Shown: positions 7,917 to 17,289, counted from the stretch's first letter. The stretch is 34,191 nt of DNA from Thermodesulfobacteriota bacterium (GCA_036397855.1 DASWID010000058.1:1-34191); one strand, 5' to 3'. Notes: a model not told the origin generated them from the sequence alone. Translations and numbers: made by a program.

Positions 7917-8915
7917 CTACCTGCACATTTCTAAAACTAATTTTGTAAGAATCTGATGACCTGGAGCATAGCTAGTCTTTAATTTTTTATCCACTTGGTA
8001 GAGACTTTTCATTATTTCCCTGATCTCCCCAAAGGTAAGGTTTTTTGCCTGTTCCTGTGCATAGTATAGGGCTCCGGATGAAATTTTAACTTCCTTAAGA
8101 ATTTGATCCCTTGTGAATCTCTTTTCAATAAGTTCCTTTACTCTCCAGATAAGTCTAAATCGCCAGCTCAACATATTTAGTATTGATACGGGGTCCTCGC
8201 TCTTTGATTCAAGATCCAGCAATGCCCTTAGTGTATTTTTCTTGTCCTTTTTGGCAATTGCATTTAATAGTTGGAAGATATTTTCAAACTTGATTTTTTC
8301 TGTAATCCTTTCTACATCGATAGCGTCGATTTTCTTTTTTCCAGCAGCGTATAGTGATAGTTTTTCTATCTCTGTTTTGATATCTTGCAAATTTTCACCT
8401 AATAGTGACGTCAAATGCAGCACCGCCTCTTTCGTTATCTCGTGACCGTAATCCGCTGCGATTTCACTGATTGCTGAATGCAAGTTGTTCTTGTCAACTG
8501 TTGTGTCGACTATAAAAATATTCTCATTATTTGTATTCTCTATACTCTTAGTGTCATTAAATTGAAATACTAGACAAGTGAACGATGACGGTGATTGAAA
8601 GTACTTTTCAAACGGTTTTAATTCATTTGTAGGCAATTTCTCTGCATTTTTCAATAAGATAAGCCTCTTATTGCCAAACATCGGGTAGGTTTCTGCCAAC
8701 GAGATAATATCATCTGCAGATGTTGTATCGCCGTGAAAAAGTGAGTAGTTCAGCTCGGGGTTCTTAATGAAGATGTGTTTTTTTAATCTATCAATGGCCT
8801 GTTCAATCAAAAATGCCTGTCCGCCAGTGAAAAAATAGACAGGTCTTACTACATTGTTATCGAGATCACTGTAAAGACTTTGCAGATTGATTCTATTTGA
8901 TAACTTTTTTTTCAT
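7917..8915 (-). CDS. holA: DNA polymerase III subunit delta
   Basis: This clamp-loader subunit (332 aa) opens the beta sliding clamp during replication. Family signatures run in order: PVYFFTGGQAFLIEQAIDRLKK near the N-terminus (degenerate ATPase-like fold), YSLFHGDTTSADDIISLAETYPMFGNKRLILLKNAEKL at about 58-95, then the helical collar domain with DVERITEKI, SILNMLSWRFRLIWRVKEL and a C-terminal KTSYAPGHQILTKLVLEM. Length is typical. It is the usual convergent or neighbouring partner of rpsT in many Gram-negatives, which supports both calls. The ATG at 8915 gives the expected N-terminus. Confidence 0.92.
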   Translation of the reverse strand: MKKKLSNRINLQSLYSDLDNNVVRPVYFFTGGQAFLIEQAIDRLKKHIFIKNPELNYSLFHGDTTSADDIISLAETYPMFGNKRLILLKNAEKLPTNELKPFEKYFQSPSSFTCLVFQFNDTKSIENTNNENIFIVDTTVDKNNLHSAISEIAADYGHEITKEAVLHLTSLLGENLQDIKTEIEKLSLYAAGKKKIDAIDVERITEKIKFENIFQLLNAIAKKDKKNTLRALLDLESKSEDPVSILNMLSWRFRLIWRVKELIEKRFTRDQILKEVKISSGALYYAQEQAKNLTFGEIREIMKSLYQVDKKLKTSYAPGHQILTKLVLEMCR

Positions 8916-9016
8916 CTTGAAAACTGTAAGTAGTTTATGGATTAATTATATTTCATTAGCAACTCTTCGGCAATTCATCTAAGATTATAATTTTGCGGTA
9001 TATAAAGGGTAACAAT

Positions 9017-9748
9017 ATGATACGACGCTACGTTGAATGGATATACCTCCATGATGTCGAGTACTCTTTTGGAATTGACCTGCAGGGTATATTACACAAA
9101 AGGGTGTCATGTCTACGCTCAGATACAACTGGATTTCTTTTGCTTGTTGAACATAGATCAGTTATTACGATTGGAAGATTCGGTAATAATAGTAATATCT
9201 TATATCCCGAAGAATATTTAAAAGAAAGGGGTATTGTTGTGCATAAGGCGTCCCGCGGGGGAGATGTCACTTTTCATGGACCGGGCCAGCTCGTTGGATA
9301 CCCAATAATAAATCTGAGGGGTTTTAAGTTGGGGATTAAATCTTATGTAAATTTATTAGAGGAAACAATAATTGATGTGCTTAAAGATTTTGATATAGTG
9401 GCGGAGAGGAGGCATGGGTATCCGGGTGTCTGGATTGGCACAGAAAAGATCGCCTCTATAGGTATCCAGGTGAGTAAACGCATATCTATGCATGGGGTGG
9501 CATTGAATGTAAGCAATGATCTCGATAACTTTTCTCTGATAGTTCCCTGTGGCATTAGTGAGGGGGGTGTAACATCCGTAAAGAAATTGATTAATGGTAC
9601 AATTCCGCTCGGGCAGGTCGCACATTGCTTTGCCAGGGAATTCGGGAAGAAATTCGATGCTCAAATCGAGGAAATCCCCGATTTGAACGGGTCGTCTATT
9701 CTAAGAGATGAAACTAGTACGAATATAATCGAAAAGTTCATGATTTAA
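9017..9748 (+). CDS. lipB: Octanoyl-[acyl-carrier-protein]:protein N-octanoyltransferase (lipoate biosynthesis)
   Basis: LipB moves the octanoyl group from ACP to lipoyl domains of dehydrogenase complexes and GcvH. Conserved blocks are SRGGDVTFHGPGQLVGYPII, the lysine motif GTEKIASIGIQ, HGVALNVSNDL and the catalytic cysteine in VPCGI. The ATG at 9017 is preferred over TTG 8993 because AAAGGG lies about 6 bases upstream and the resulting N-terminus (MIRRYVEWIYLHDVEYSFG) matches LipB proteins. The protein has 243 residues, slightly long at the C-terminus. lipA is not next door in this window. It is divergent from holA. Confidence 0.93.
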   Translation: MIRRYVEWIYLHDVEYSFGIDLQGILHKRVSCLRSDTTGFLLLVEHRSVITIGRFGNNSNILYPEEYLKERGIVVHKASRGGDVTFHGPGQLVGYPIINLRGFKLGIKSYVNLLEETIIDVLKDFDIVAERRHGYPGVWIGTEKIASIGIQVSKRISMHGVALNVSNDLDNFSLIVPCGISEGGVTSVKKLINGTIPLGQVAHCFAREFGKKFDAQIEEIPDLNGSSILRDETSTNIIEKFMI

Positions 9749-10100
9749 GGTGGTTATATCTCAATTAAAGGGACGCTCCAAGCTTCGAAACCATACGAAC
9801 GGGGACATGGGTTACACATATCTCCTCCCCCATTTGTGGACCACCCTAGCTTGGTACCCCCTTTATTGAAGCCGAAGGGGTGATTAAATTCAGTTAACAT
9901 TTTTCGGAGGATTGTGGTATTGATGATTAATTATACAATATCAATGCGCTCAGGTTGAACGGAACGGAAACATACAGGAAGTGCCAGAGAAATAATGTAT
10001 ACTCCTCATCTTGATCGCGCCCTTTGGGACAAGATTCTGTGAACTTTTTACCTTCCACTAGGAGGAGCATATCAGTCTTACCCCTCCTAAGAGAACCGAT

Positions 10101-10124
10101 CGCCCTGAGCTCAGTCGAAGGGCG
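10101..10124. repeat. Short palindromic dispersed repeat (CCCTGAGC...GTCGAAGGG type)
   Basis: The 24-base sequence starts CGCCCTGAGC and ends GTCGAAGGGCG, so CGCCCT pairs with AGGGCG. Related strings occur at about 33300-33322 (CCTGAACCTGGTCGAAGG) and at 18970-18990. This CTCAG/TCGAAGG motif is a widespread small dispersed repeat in bacterial genomes. Confidence 0.5.
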
Positions 10125-10165
10125 CATTAAACCAGTAAATTATGCCAGAATTATTTTTGAAGGAA

Positions 10166-10187
10166 TTCACCCTTCGAGAAGGGTGAA
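10166..10187. repeat. Perfect 9-bp stem hairpin
   Basis: TTCACCCTT and AAGGGTGAA flank a CGAG loop, giving a perfect 9-bp stem. There is no following T-run, so it is more likely a repeat palindrome than a terminator. Confidence 0.5.
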
Positions 10188-10357
10188 CGGAGTCACTTGT
10201 AATTTTGTTTGACGACTGAAGGATCGGCTTCCCATCCCTCCTCGGATAGCTCAGGGAGTTCGCCGAGCGGGCGCAGCGCAATCTGTATGAACAAGGAACC
10301 TGTCTTTGGGTCCCCCCAATTCATTTCGGCCGAGACGAAAGGGAGGCGGTGGGTGAG

Positions 10358-10786
10358 TTATGGGTACTCTCTTTCGCAAATCTCTAGCTCGTTGAAAAAG
10401 TAACTTATTTCAAATAAAGCTGATTCAGAGGAGTCGGATCCGTGAACGATATTTTGTTCTATGTTAGATGCGTAATCGTTTCTAATCGTTCCCTTAGCGG
10501 CTTCATCGGGATTTGTAGCGCCCATAATTTCACGTAACTTATTTATTGCATTGTCACCTTCAACTACGGTAACTACACAAGGACCAGAGGACATGAAATT
10601 GGTCAGACTGGAGAAGAATGGTCTATCTTTATGTACGGCATAAAATCCTTCTGCTTGTTTTTTTGAGAGTTTTATCATCTTCAGTGCAATCAATCTAAGG
10701 TCAGCACTTTCAAACCTACTTAAGACCTCACCGATCAAATTTCTTCTGACTCCATCTGGTTTAACTATAGAGAGTGTTCTTTCCAA
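10358..10786 (-). CDS. ndk: Nucleoside diphosphate kinase
   Basis: This enzyme equalises nucleoside triphosphate pools by ping-pong phosphate transfer through a histidine. The family pattern is complete: [20 protein letters not shown] at the start, GTIRNDYA, and the active-site motif [12 protein letters not shown] (histidine at about residue 115). The start is placed at TTG 10786 because GGAGG at 10795-10799 sits 8 bases upstream and the product then begins [12 protein letters not shown], as is normal; TTG 10801 would add five residues overlapping the ribosome-binding site. Length is about 142 residues, ordinary for the family. It is a single gene on the minus strand. Confidence 0.95.
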   Translation of the reverse strand: MERTLSIVKPDGVRRNLIGEVLSRFESADLRLIALKMIKLSKKQAEGFYAVHKDRPFFSSLTNFMSSGPCVVTVVEGDNAINKLREIMGATNPDEAAKGTIRNDYASNIEQNIVHGSDSSESALFEISYFFNELEICEREYP

Positions 10787-11148
10787 TTTTACAGCCTCCA
10801 AGCTTTTATTTTCCGGTTAAGTTTTCTTCTAAGCCTTTGATTTGTCAAATTATTGTTAGAAAAGGCTAGCTTAACTAATATTAAAGATGATTAATTTCGT
10901 CGATTGATTTTTCAAACATACTGTGCTGTGTATACTAGATTGAAATGCTCAAAATATTTATGGATGATGTTTATTTTGAAATATGCTTTATCGACGCAAC
11001 ATTCAGTAATTGCGCTAATTTATTAACTTTTATAAAACGTAAAAATATATTTTAAAAATCCGAGGTTTGAATTTATTATTGTAAGACGATATCAAGTCGT
11101 ATCTATTTGAACCCTTTATTGAGATATTAAGTTCAAAATACCTTTCCG
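10787..11148. other. AT-rich divergent region between ndk and the nusG paralogue
   Basis: About 360 bases with no open frame of interest. It includes the ndk ribosome-binding site (10795-10799) and the promoter candidate for the nusG-like gene at 11067-11095. No JUMPstart/ops-like element was recognised. Confidence 0.4.
11067..11095 (+). promoter_or_regulatory. Candidate promoter, TTGAAT-N17-TATCAA
   Basis: TTGAAT (11067-11072) is 17 bases from TATCAA (11090-11095), about 65 bases before the nusG-like start. The -10 overlaps a small inverted repeat (ACGA-tatcaag-TCGT, 11086-11100) that could be an operator. Weak evidence. Confidence 0.3.
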
Positions 11149-11160
11149 GTGGAATCTTCG

Positions 11161-11694
11161 ATGCAAGGATTTAATTCTGACACGGATTACAGTCAAACAA
11201 ACAGGCGTTGGTATGCCGTATATACTGTAGTTAGGCATGAAAAGGCTGCAGACAGCGCCCTTAAAGAAAAGCAAATAGAAACCTTTTTGCCCCTTGGAGA
11301 AGTTATAAGTCGATGGAAAGATAGAAAGAAAAGGGTTCTTTTACCACTTTTCCCCGGATATCTCTTTGTAAACACGACGTTAGACTATAAATTAAATATT
11401 CTCAATACTCCTGGGATAGTTAGGATTCTTGGTATATCTGGAACACCTGCTCCAATACCGGACGATCAGATTGAATCGATAAGGAAGCTCCTTGAGAGCA
11501 AGGCGCTATTCGATCCACACCCATATTTGAGTGAGGGGAAAAAGGTGATAGTCACGCACGGGCCTCTTCAGGGGATAGTTGGAAGAATTATAGAGAGGAG
11601 AGGGTTAAGTAAGCTTATACTCTCAGTTGATCTCATTAAGAGAGCTGTTTCAGTAGAGGTGGATATCGAAATCGTTGAGCTCATAGAGCCTTAA
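11161..11694 (+). CDS. NusG-family specialised elongation/antitermination factor (RfaH/UpxY/LoaP-like)
   Basis: About 177 residues. An NGN domain comes first (RRWYAVYTVVRHEKAADSAL, with LLPLFPGYLFVNTTL and TPGIVRILG), followed by a KOW domain (EGKKVIVTHGPLQGIVGRII). NGN proteins bind RNA polymerase and control pausing and termination. Core nusG normally sits beside secE and the rplK-rplA genes; here the gene is alone, and the WKDRKKRVLLPLFPGY wording is that of specialised paralogues controlling long envelope or polysaccharide operons. No such operon lies immediately downstream, so the target is unknown. ATG 11161 follows GGTGG by about 8 bases; GTG 11149 would add four residues. Confidence 0.85.
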   Translation: MQGFNSDTDYSQTNRRWYAVYTVVRHEKAADSALKEKQIETFLPLGEVISRWKDRKKRVLLPLFPGYLFVNTTLDYKLNILNTPGIVRILGISGTPAPIPDDQIESIRKLLESKALFDPHPYLSEGKKVIVTHGPLQGIVGRIIERRGLSKLILSVDLIKRAVSVEVDIEIVELIEP

Positions 11695-12140
11695 CCTACT
11701 TAAAACATTCAAAAGTTTATGTTTATGATGATAATGGAATAGGTCTGTATGGAATCCTTAGTTGATATGTTTCTAATTACTTAAATTATTCCAATCATCT
11801 CAAATTTCCGTATGATGAAAGCAAGTTGCGGTTACTATCTTAGGCATATAAAGAGTGCAACCGCGATATAAGTGTCCGATTTTTGCTTAGAATGGCTTCG
11901 ATTATCCAATCATCATACTTATAAAGATCTTCCGTTTCGTCTTAATAAAATGATCAAGCTTATAAGCCGAACAAATATAAATAATTTTAGTAAGTTAAGA
12001 ACATAACACCACTTTGGTTGCGAAAGATCTGGTTATCAATGACCCCTATGAAAATAATGCTTGACATTGACTTTCGATATATATTATCATTGTATTCATA
12101 ATGGCTTATGAAACGCTTCCAAAGGATAAATATTATCTAA
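11695..12140 (+). other. AT-rich intergenic region upstream of proA
   Basis: This 446-bp region has no plausible gene. Apart from the promoter at 12061-12090 I see no hairpin with a T-run after the nusG-like stop and no riboswitch or T-box pattern. Confidence 0.4.
12061..12090 (+). promoter_or_regulatory. Promoter candidate for proA, TTGACA-N18-TATCAT
   Basis: A perfect -35 TTGACA (12061-12066) is followed after 18 bases by TATCAT (12085-12090), 50 bases before the proA ATG. The same hexamer pair and spacing recur in front of the NDH-2 fusion gene at 19433-19462. Confidence 0.5.
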
Positions 12141-13433
12141 ATGTCGGAAATAAAAACGCGAAGTTTATTGCAAGATACTCAATTTACACAGATAGCGAAT
12201 GAAATTGCTCTAAAAGCAAAAGATGCCTCTAATTGTTTAGCCAAAGTAACTTCTCGTTCCAAGGATGAAGCCCTGTTAGCTATGTCCAGGCTGGTGTCTT
12301 GTGAAGCGAGTTTTATAATCGAAGAGAATAATAAAGACTTAGAAGATGCTAAAAATGAGGGTCTGTCTTCCGCTTTCATTGACAGACTTACAATTAATCC
12401 CGCCCGAATAAAGGCCATGTCAGATGGCTTGAAAGAGGTCGCCGCCCTTCGTGACCCAGTTGGTGAGGTTCTGAGAATGTGGAAAAGACCAAATGGGTTA
12501 ATCGTTGGAAAGATGCGAATACCTATCGGTGTGATCGGAATAATATATGAATCTAGGCCTAACGTAACTGCGGATGCTGCGGGTTTATGTATAAAGGCCG
12601 GCAACGCTGTGATTCTAAGGGGAGGTTCAGAATCAATAAGATCTAATGTCGCCATCGGGAAATTGCTGAGGAAAGCCCTTAATAAGGCTGATCTTCCTGA
12701 AGATTCGCTACAGATAGTTTCTGTTGCTGATAGGTCTTTTGTTGTAGAGATGCTGAAACTTGAGGATCTTATTGACCTTATTATACCTAGAGGAGGGGAG
12801 GGGCTGATAAGGTTTGTCACCGAGAACTCAAGGATACCGGTATTGAAGCACTATAAGGGGGTATGCCATATTTTTGTCGATGAATACGCTGATCTGGAAA
12901 TGGCTGAGAATGTTTGTATCAACGCAAAGGTTCAAAGGCCAGGCGTATGCAATGCTGTGGAGACTTTACTTGTCCATGAAGGTATAGCAGAGGAATTTCT
13001 TCCGATACTCATCAAAAGATTTGAGACAGAGAGGGTTGAAATTCGTGGTTGTAACAGAACTAAACAGATTGTTCCGCATGTCAAAGATGCGATGGAAGGA
13101 GATTGGTTTAATGAATACCTGGATCTAATAATAAATGTTAAGGTTGTTCTTAACATGGGGGAAGCAATATCGCATATCGAGAAATATGGATCGAACCATA
13201 CGGAGGCAATTATCACTAAAAGTTATCATAATGCTCAGTACTTTTTGAATAGTGTGAATTCATCAACCGTTCTGGTTAATGCATCTACTAGGTTTAGTGA
13301 TGGATTTGAACTTGGGTTGGGCGCAGAGATTGGCATCAGTACTTCGAAACTCCATGCCTATGGCCCTATGGGGTTGGAAGAGCTTACCATCACAAAATAC
13401 ATAATTTATGGGGATGGACAAACGCGAAATTAA
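12141..13433 (+). CDS. proA: Gamma-glutamyl phosphate reductase (glutamate-5-semialdehyde dehydrogenase)
   Basis: This enzyme catalyses the second step of proline synthesis, NADPH reduction of glutamyl phosphate to glutamate semialdehyde. The 430-residue length and aldehyde-dehydrogenase-like fold fit. Visible blocks are IGVIGIIYESRPNVTADAAG (about 132-151), CIKAGNAVILRGGSES, LIIPRGGEGLIRFV, the catalytic cysteine in KVQRPGVCNAVETLL (about residue 270), NHTEAIIT and GAEIGISTSKLHAYGPMGLE. The usual partner proB is not adjacent. The sigma factor gene follows 22 bases downstream with its own strong ribosome-binding site, so the two may be co-transcribed. Confidence 0.95.
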   Translation: MSEIKTRSLLQDTQFTQIANEIALKAKDASNCLAKVTSRSKDEALLAMSRLVSCEASFIIEENNKDLEDAKNEGLSSAFIDRLTINPARIKAMSDGLKEVAALRDPVGEVLRMWKRPNGLIVGKMRIPIGVIGIIYESRPNVTADAAGLCIKAGNAVILRGGSESIRSNVAIGKLLRKALNKADLPEDSLQIVSVADRSFVVEMLKLEDLIDLIIPRGGEGLIRFVTENSRIPVLKHYKGVCHIFVDEYADLEMAENVCINAKVQRPGVCNAVETLLVHEGIAEEFLPILIKRFETERVEIRGCNRTKQIVPHVKDAMEGDWFNEYLDLIINVKVVLNMGEAISHIEKYGSNHTEAIITKSYHNAQYFLNSVNSSTVLVNASTRFSDGFELGLGAEIGISTSKLHAYGPMGLEELTITKYIIYGDGQTRN

Positions 13434-13455
13434 ATTAATACAAGGAGGACATTGA

Positions 13456-14796
13456 GTGAGACGAAGAAGACTAAAAACAAATCCGCGCAATCATATTTCA
13501 ATACAGGTTCATAAAGGAGTAAAATCAATCTCTAAGAATACAAATAAAGGGTTCAAGATCAAGAAAAATTCTCATAATGATTACCCATTAGAGGAAATCG
13601 ACGTCTTAAAGGAGGACTTTTTTATTCCTTTAGATATAGATGACACCATTATGTCTGAATTAGATGATGCAGAGTTTGATCTTCAGTTAGAAAGCTCAAA
13701 GGATGGTGTAACTGGAAAAAAGAAAAAGGAGTGGACACCTGACGACGAGTTTAGACTGCTTCAAGTATATTTCAAGGAAATGGGAACTGAGCCGCTTCTT
13801 TCACCAAAGGAGGAAGTAGAAGTATCTGCTAAAATAAAAAAGTGTGAAGCCAGGGCCAAGGAGGCTAAGAAAATACTTGAAAAGGTCTTTAATGGTAAAG
13901 TGGGCGAACCTTTGGAAGAAGTAATATCTGGTTTGAAGGCTTTTTCTTTCGGAAAGGTCAGAAGGGGTCATTTAGGAAGAAGATACAAAACAAAAAAGGG
14001 CATGAGAGTAGATTTCACTCCAGGTCGACTACGAAGTTATAGTGTGTTAACTAAAGCTTATCAGACAAGGGCGCTACGGTTTAAGGAAAGATTTGTCAAG
14101 GCCAATTTAAGGCTTGTTGTAAGCATAGCCAAGAGATATATGGGTAGGGGATTGCCTCTGCCCGACCTTATTCAAGAAGGAAACGTTGGTTTAATGAGAG
14201 CAGTGGAGAGATTTGATCATAGAAAGGGTTTTAAGTTCTCAACCTATGCATCGTGGTGGATTCACCAGGCCATTTCCAGGTCATTACTAGATCAGACAAG
14301 AACAATCAGGGTACCTGTCTATGTCTTGGAGCAGGCAAGTAAGGTGCATAAAATAAGCTCTATGATTCATAAAGAAACTGGAAGAAAGCCATTTCCGGAG
14401 GAGATTTCTAAGAAGTCTGGTATCTCTATAGAGGGAGTGAAAAGGGTTATAGATGCCACAAAGGATGTCGTACATCTCGATTCTCCCATACTTGATGGTG
14501 AGAAAACTACACTTCTGGAGTTTATACCTGATGAGGAGTCACCAACACCCGATTCGGCAGTTGCCAAGGCAACTCTTACAGATAAGATTAGAGTTGCATT
14601 GTCAAATTTATCATCAAGAGAAGAGCAGATCCTAAAGATGAGATTTGGGATTGGCTTTGAAACTACATATACCCTGGATGAAATTGGCAGGTATTTTTGT
14701 CTTACACGCGAGAGGATCAGACAGATTGAGAAAAGATCTCTCGAAAAGCTCGAAGGTTCAGATATTGGTGGGATGCTAAAAAGCTTTATTGATTAG
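13456..14796 (+). CDS. Sigma-70 family RNA polymerase sigma factor (group 2, RpoS/RpoD-like)
   Basis: 446 residues. A basic, probably disordered N-terminus of about 95 residues is followed by region 1.2 ([14 protein letters not shown]), a short non-conserved insert, region 2 from about 212 ([20 protein letters not shown], then [38 protein letters not shown]), region 3 ([16 protein letters not shown]) and region 4 ([14 protein letters not shown] at about 385, [17 protein letters not shown] at about 417). Regions 2.3-2.4 and 4.2 are intact, so it should recognise -35/-10 promoters. It lacks the large RpoD-specific N-terminal block, favouring an alternative (stress or stationary-phase) factor. 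The GTG start has AAGGAGG 7 bases upstream. recN follows 5 bases after the stop, which fits a stress operon. Confidence 0.88.
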   Translation: MRRRRLKTNPRNHISIQVHKGVKSISKNTNKGFKIKKNSHNDYPLEEIDVLKEDFFIPLDIDDTIMSELDDAEFDLQLESSKDGVTGKKKKEWTPDDEFRLLQVYFKEMGTEPLLSPKEEVEVSAKIKKCEARAKEAKKILEKVFNGKVGEPLEEVISGLKAFSFGKVRRGHLGRRYKTKKGMRVDFTPGRLRSYSVLTKAYQTRALRFKERFVKANLRLVVSIAKRYMGRGLPLPDLIQEGNVGLMRAVERFDHRKGFKFSTYASWWIHQAISRSLLDQTRTIRVPVYVLEQASKVHKISSMIHKETGRKPFPEEISKKSGISIEGVKRVIDATKDVVHLDSPILDGEKTTLLEFIPDEESPTPDSAVAKATLTDKIRVALSNLSSREEQILKMRFGIGFETTYTLDEIGRYFCLTRERIRQIEKRSLEKLEGSDIGGMLKSFID

Positions 14797-14801
14797 ATTT
14801 A

Positions 14802-16457
14802 ATGCTTCTCGGACTTACCCTTAAGAATTTTGCCATTGTTGATGACATAACTATAAATTTCGGCAGTGGCCTAAACATCATAACTGGCGAGACTGGGGCG
14901 GGGAAATCCATAATAGTAAATGCGATTAATTTCATCCTTGGTGACAGGGCATCGTCCGATCTTATTAAATCGGGGGAGGATGAGGCTCAGGTTGAGGCCC
15001 TTTTTGATATAAGCGATGACAACGAATTTTTGGAAAGTCTAGGATCCTTAGGGATTCAAACTGGTGGTGGTGAGGTCTTGATCAGGAGGGTCTTTTCTAT
15101 CAGTGGAAAAGGACGCGTATATATAAATGGTAACTTGGCCACAATTGGGATGCTTGATCAAATAACAAATGGAATTATTGATGTATTCAGCCAGCACGAG
15201 CATCAGAGTCTTCTAAAAGAAGGGAATCAATTGAAAGTCCTTGACGAATTCGGTGGGTTAACGGAAATTTGCTTGAGTTTTTCAAAGCTTTACCGAGGTT
15301 ATGTTGAGGTCAAAAAGGAACTAGAGGAAATGAGAATGCACTATGATCATCAAGTGGAAAAAGAGGATTTTTTAAGGTTTCAGTGCGGTGAAATTGATGC
15401 TGCGAATCTAAATGTTGGAGAGGATCAGCAACTTGAACGCGAGAAATTGAAGTTGTCGAATGCCGAACAGCTATTTTCAGTCTCAAAAGAGGCATATGAA
15501 ATTGTGTACGAAAGTGAAGGATCGATAATTGATAAATTGAAAAGGATTAAAATCACTTTAGATAATGCTGCAAAGGTTGACGAGAGTTTATTAGGTTTGT
15601 CTGAAGCCCTAGAAAGGGGGATGTCCGAGATTGAAGATTCGGCTTTTAGTCTTAGGGATTATTTCTCTAAAATTCATTATAGTCCAGAAAGGTTAAATCA
15701 GATTGAGGATCGCCTGCAAGAAATAAAGAGATTAAAGAGAAAATACGGTAATACGATTGAAGAAATAATTGAGAAACGAAAAAAGATGGGCGAAGAGCTA
15801 TTAAATCTAACTGATTTCGAAGAGAAGGAGAAAAGGTTGGAAGCAGATGTGGATCGTCTGAAAAATACGGTCGATAATGGTGTAAGGGAACTCTCGAAAG
15901 CCAGATTAAATGCGGCAGAAAGATTGTCCGGTCAAGTCGAAAGAGGTCTTGAGGAAGTTGGAATAAGAGGGGGAAAGTTAGTCATCGATTTCGATAGAAA
16001 GGCAATCTCTTCAGAGGGTTATGATAAAATTACTTTTCTCTTTTCTGCAAATCCTGATGAAAGACCTAGGCCTCTATCAAGGGTTGCTTCTGGAGGAGAG
16101 CTTTCACGAATAATGCTGGTTTTAAAAGAGGTAATCTCAAGGGCGGAAGGCGGGTCTATCTTGATATTTGATGAGGCGGACTCCGGTATCGGAGGGGCAG
16201 TAGCAGAGACCGTCGGGAAAAAGATCAAAAGTCTTTCAAAAAGGCATCAGGTAATTTGTATAACTCACCTTCCTCAGGTTGCGAAATTTGCGAATACACA
16301 TTTCAAGGTGACAAAAGAATTTCAGCGTAATTCTACCAAGGTTGATATCAGGGTACTGAAACAAGAGGAGATAATCAGTGAAATCGCCAGGATGCTGGGT
16401 GGCATCAAGGTTACAGAAAAAACGTTAGCAGCCGCGCGAGAAATGTTCGAACATTAA
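14802..16457 (+). CDS. recN: DNA repair protein RecN
   Basis: RecN is an SMC-like ATPase that gathers broken DNA ends in recombinational repair. The 551-residue protein has Walker A GETGAGKS at about 29-36, a coiled-coil middle (about 155-370, rich in Glu/Lys/Leu), the ABC signature SRVASGGELSRIMLVLK near 427, and Walker B ILIFDEADSGIGG near 453, followed by QVICITHLPQVA. All catalytic motifs are intact. It begins 5 bases after the sigma factor stop, indicating one transcript. It converges on the arginine decarboxylase gene with a 27-base gap and no visible terminator. Confidence 0.95.
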   Translation: MLLGLTLKNFAIVDDITINFGSGLNIITGETGAGKSIIVNAINFILGDRASSDLIKSGEDEAQVEALFDISDDNEFLESLGSLGIQTGGGEVLIRRVFSISGKGRVYINGNLATIGMLDQITNGIIDVFSQHEHQSLLKEGNQLKVLDEFGGLTEICLSFSKLYRGYVEVKKELEEMRMHYDHQVEKEDFLRFQCGEIDAANLNVGEDQQLEREKLKLSNAEQLFSVSKEAYEIVYESEGSIIDKLKRIKITLDNAAKVDESLLGLSEALERGMSEIEDSAFSLRDYFSKIHYSPERLNQIEDRLQEIKRLKRKYGNTIEEIIEKRKKMGEELLNLTDFEEKEKRLEADVDRLKNTVDNGVRELSKARLNAAERLSGQVERGLEEVGIRGGKLVIDFDRKAISSEGYDKITFLFSANPDERPRPLSRVASGGELSRIMLVLKEVISRAEGGSILIFDEADSGIGGAVAETVGKKIKSLSKRHQVICITHLPQVAKFANTHFKVTKEFQRNSTKVDIRVLKQEEIISEIARMLGGIKVTEKTLAAAREMFEH

Positions 16458-16484
16458 ACAGATGTTAGTTCACACCTACCGTTT

Positions 16485-17027
16485 TTATACCGCAAATACA
16501 ACAGCGGCAACCACTGTTGTCCATAGACCATGTTTATCACCAACGGCGGATTGTGTTACGTTTCTGGTCTTTACCGTATGGCCACTTATCTTCCAAATAT
16601 CTTTCTGTTCATCATAGCTTTTGTCAGGATCAAAGGGGGCATCCAATATTGTCGCCAACATATAAGCCGCGAGATCCTCCGCATACTCGCCAGCGAGTGT
16701 GTCATTTTGGCCAAAACTGTGATGTTCAGAAAGATACCCATAGCGATTCGGATCCTTTGGAATTGCCATTCCGACAGAAGCTGCAACCAGCCTATTGGGT
16801 TCATCCGTAGCGTTCTCACTCATGACTACATAAACTACCTGTCCGGGCTTAAGAAGCTTTAATCCGCCTGAAGTAGATATCAGCCTGCATTTTGCGGGGA
16901 AGATACTTGACACTTTAACTAGATTGAATTCGGCAATCCTTGCGTCTCGAAGCGCCATCTCGAAGCTAGTCAACTTTTCTTTATGCTTGCCCACCCCTTT
17001 TGTTACAAAGGCGCTCTTAGGTACCAC
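16485..17027 (-). CDS. pdaD: Pyruvoyl-dependent arginine decarboxylase
   Basis: This enzyme turns arginine into agmatine, the first step of a polyamine route. The 180-residue proenzyme cleaves itself between two serines to make a pyruvoyl group; the expected NLVKVSSIFPAKC motif is present, with cleavage predicted between S40 and S41. The rest follows the family: VVMSENATDEPNRLVAASVG and GYLSEHHSFGQ with the conserved active-site glutamate at E101. AGGAGGT stands 7 bases before the GTG start. No agmatine-processing gene (speB or ureohydrolase) is adjacent. The C-terminus is hydrophobic (WTTVVAAVVFAV), which is normal for the fold. Confidence 0.93.
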   Translation of the reverse strand: MVPKSAFVTKGVGKHKEKLTSFEMALRDARIAEFNLVKVSSIFPAKCRLISTSGGLKLLKPGQVVYVVMSENATDEPNRLVAASVGMAIPKDPNRYGYLSEHHSFGQNDTLAGEYAEDLAAYMLATILDAPFDPDKSYDEQKDIWKISGHTVKTRNVTQSAVGDKHGLWTTVVAAVVFAV

Positions 17028-17289
17028 GGATTTACCTCCTAATAGTCATATTGAGTAGAGTTCATTAGTTAAAAAAATAAAACGTGAATATTCTTAATAA
17101 AATAATTTACTATGTCAATAAAAAATTAAAATTAATCATATATTAATCAAAGAACTTTACTTATCTTATTTTTTTTTAAATATTTTCTTGAAAAAAACAT
17201 TAGCGTGCATAAATTAAGGGGTAATTCGAAATTATTGAATTCGAACCAACAATTATTTTAATTATATTAACAATGGAGGGAATGAAAAA
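17028..17289. other. AT-rich divergent control region
   Basis: This spacer between the divergent arginine decarboxylase gene and the 71-aa ORF is extremely A/T-rich, with runs such as TTTTTTTTT near 17170 and AATTATT repeats. Both genes carry near-perfect ribosome-binding sites at its edges. No defined operator is visible. Confidence 0.35.

Larger units (their letters stand above)
9749..10357. other. Gene-free stretch of 609 bp with palindromes and possible insertion-sequence debris
   Basis: No credible gene is seen. The first part (9800-9880) contains CATGGGTTACACATATC and GGTACCCCC blocks that resemble, from memory, ends of IS481-like elements, but no transposase frame survives. 10101-10124 and 10166-10187 are palindromic repeats (listed separately). 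The last part (10200-10357) is comparatively GC-rich and composed of low-order repeats, unlike the flanking genes. Short frames here do not look like proteins. Confidence 0.5.

Noticed and set aside
9028-9664. Three overlapping minus-strand frames inside lipB
   Set aside because: All are shadows of lipB, which has complete motifs and a ribosome-binding site.
9780-9880. Possible insertion sequence end (CATGGGTTACACATATC block)
   Set aside because: Only a resemblance from memory; no inverted partner, target duplication or transposase frame is visible in the window.
12179-12820. 213-codon minus-strand frame inside proA
   Set aside because: It is antisense to a clear proA with intact catalytic motifs; the long frame comes from codon bias of the real gene.
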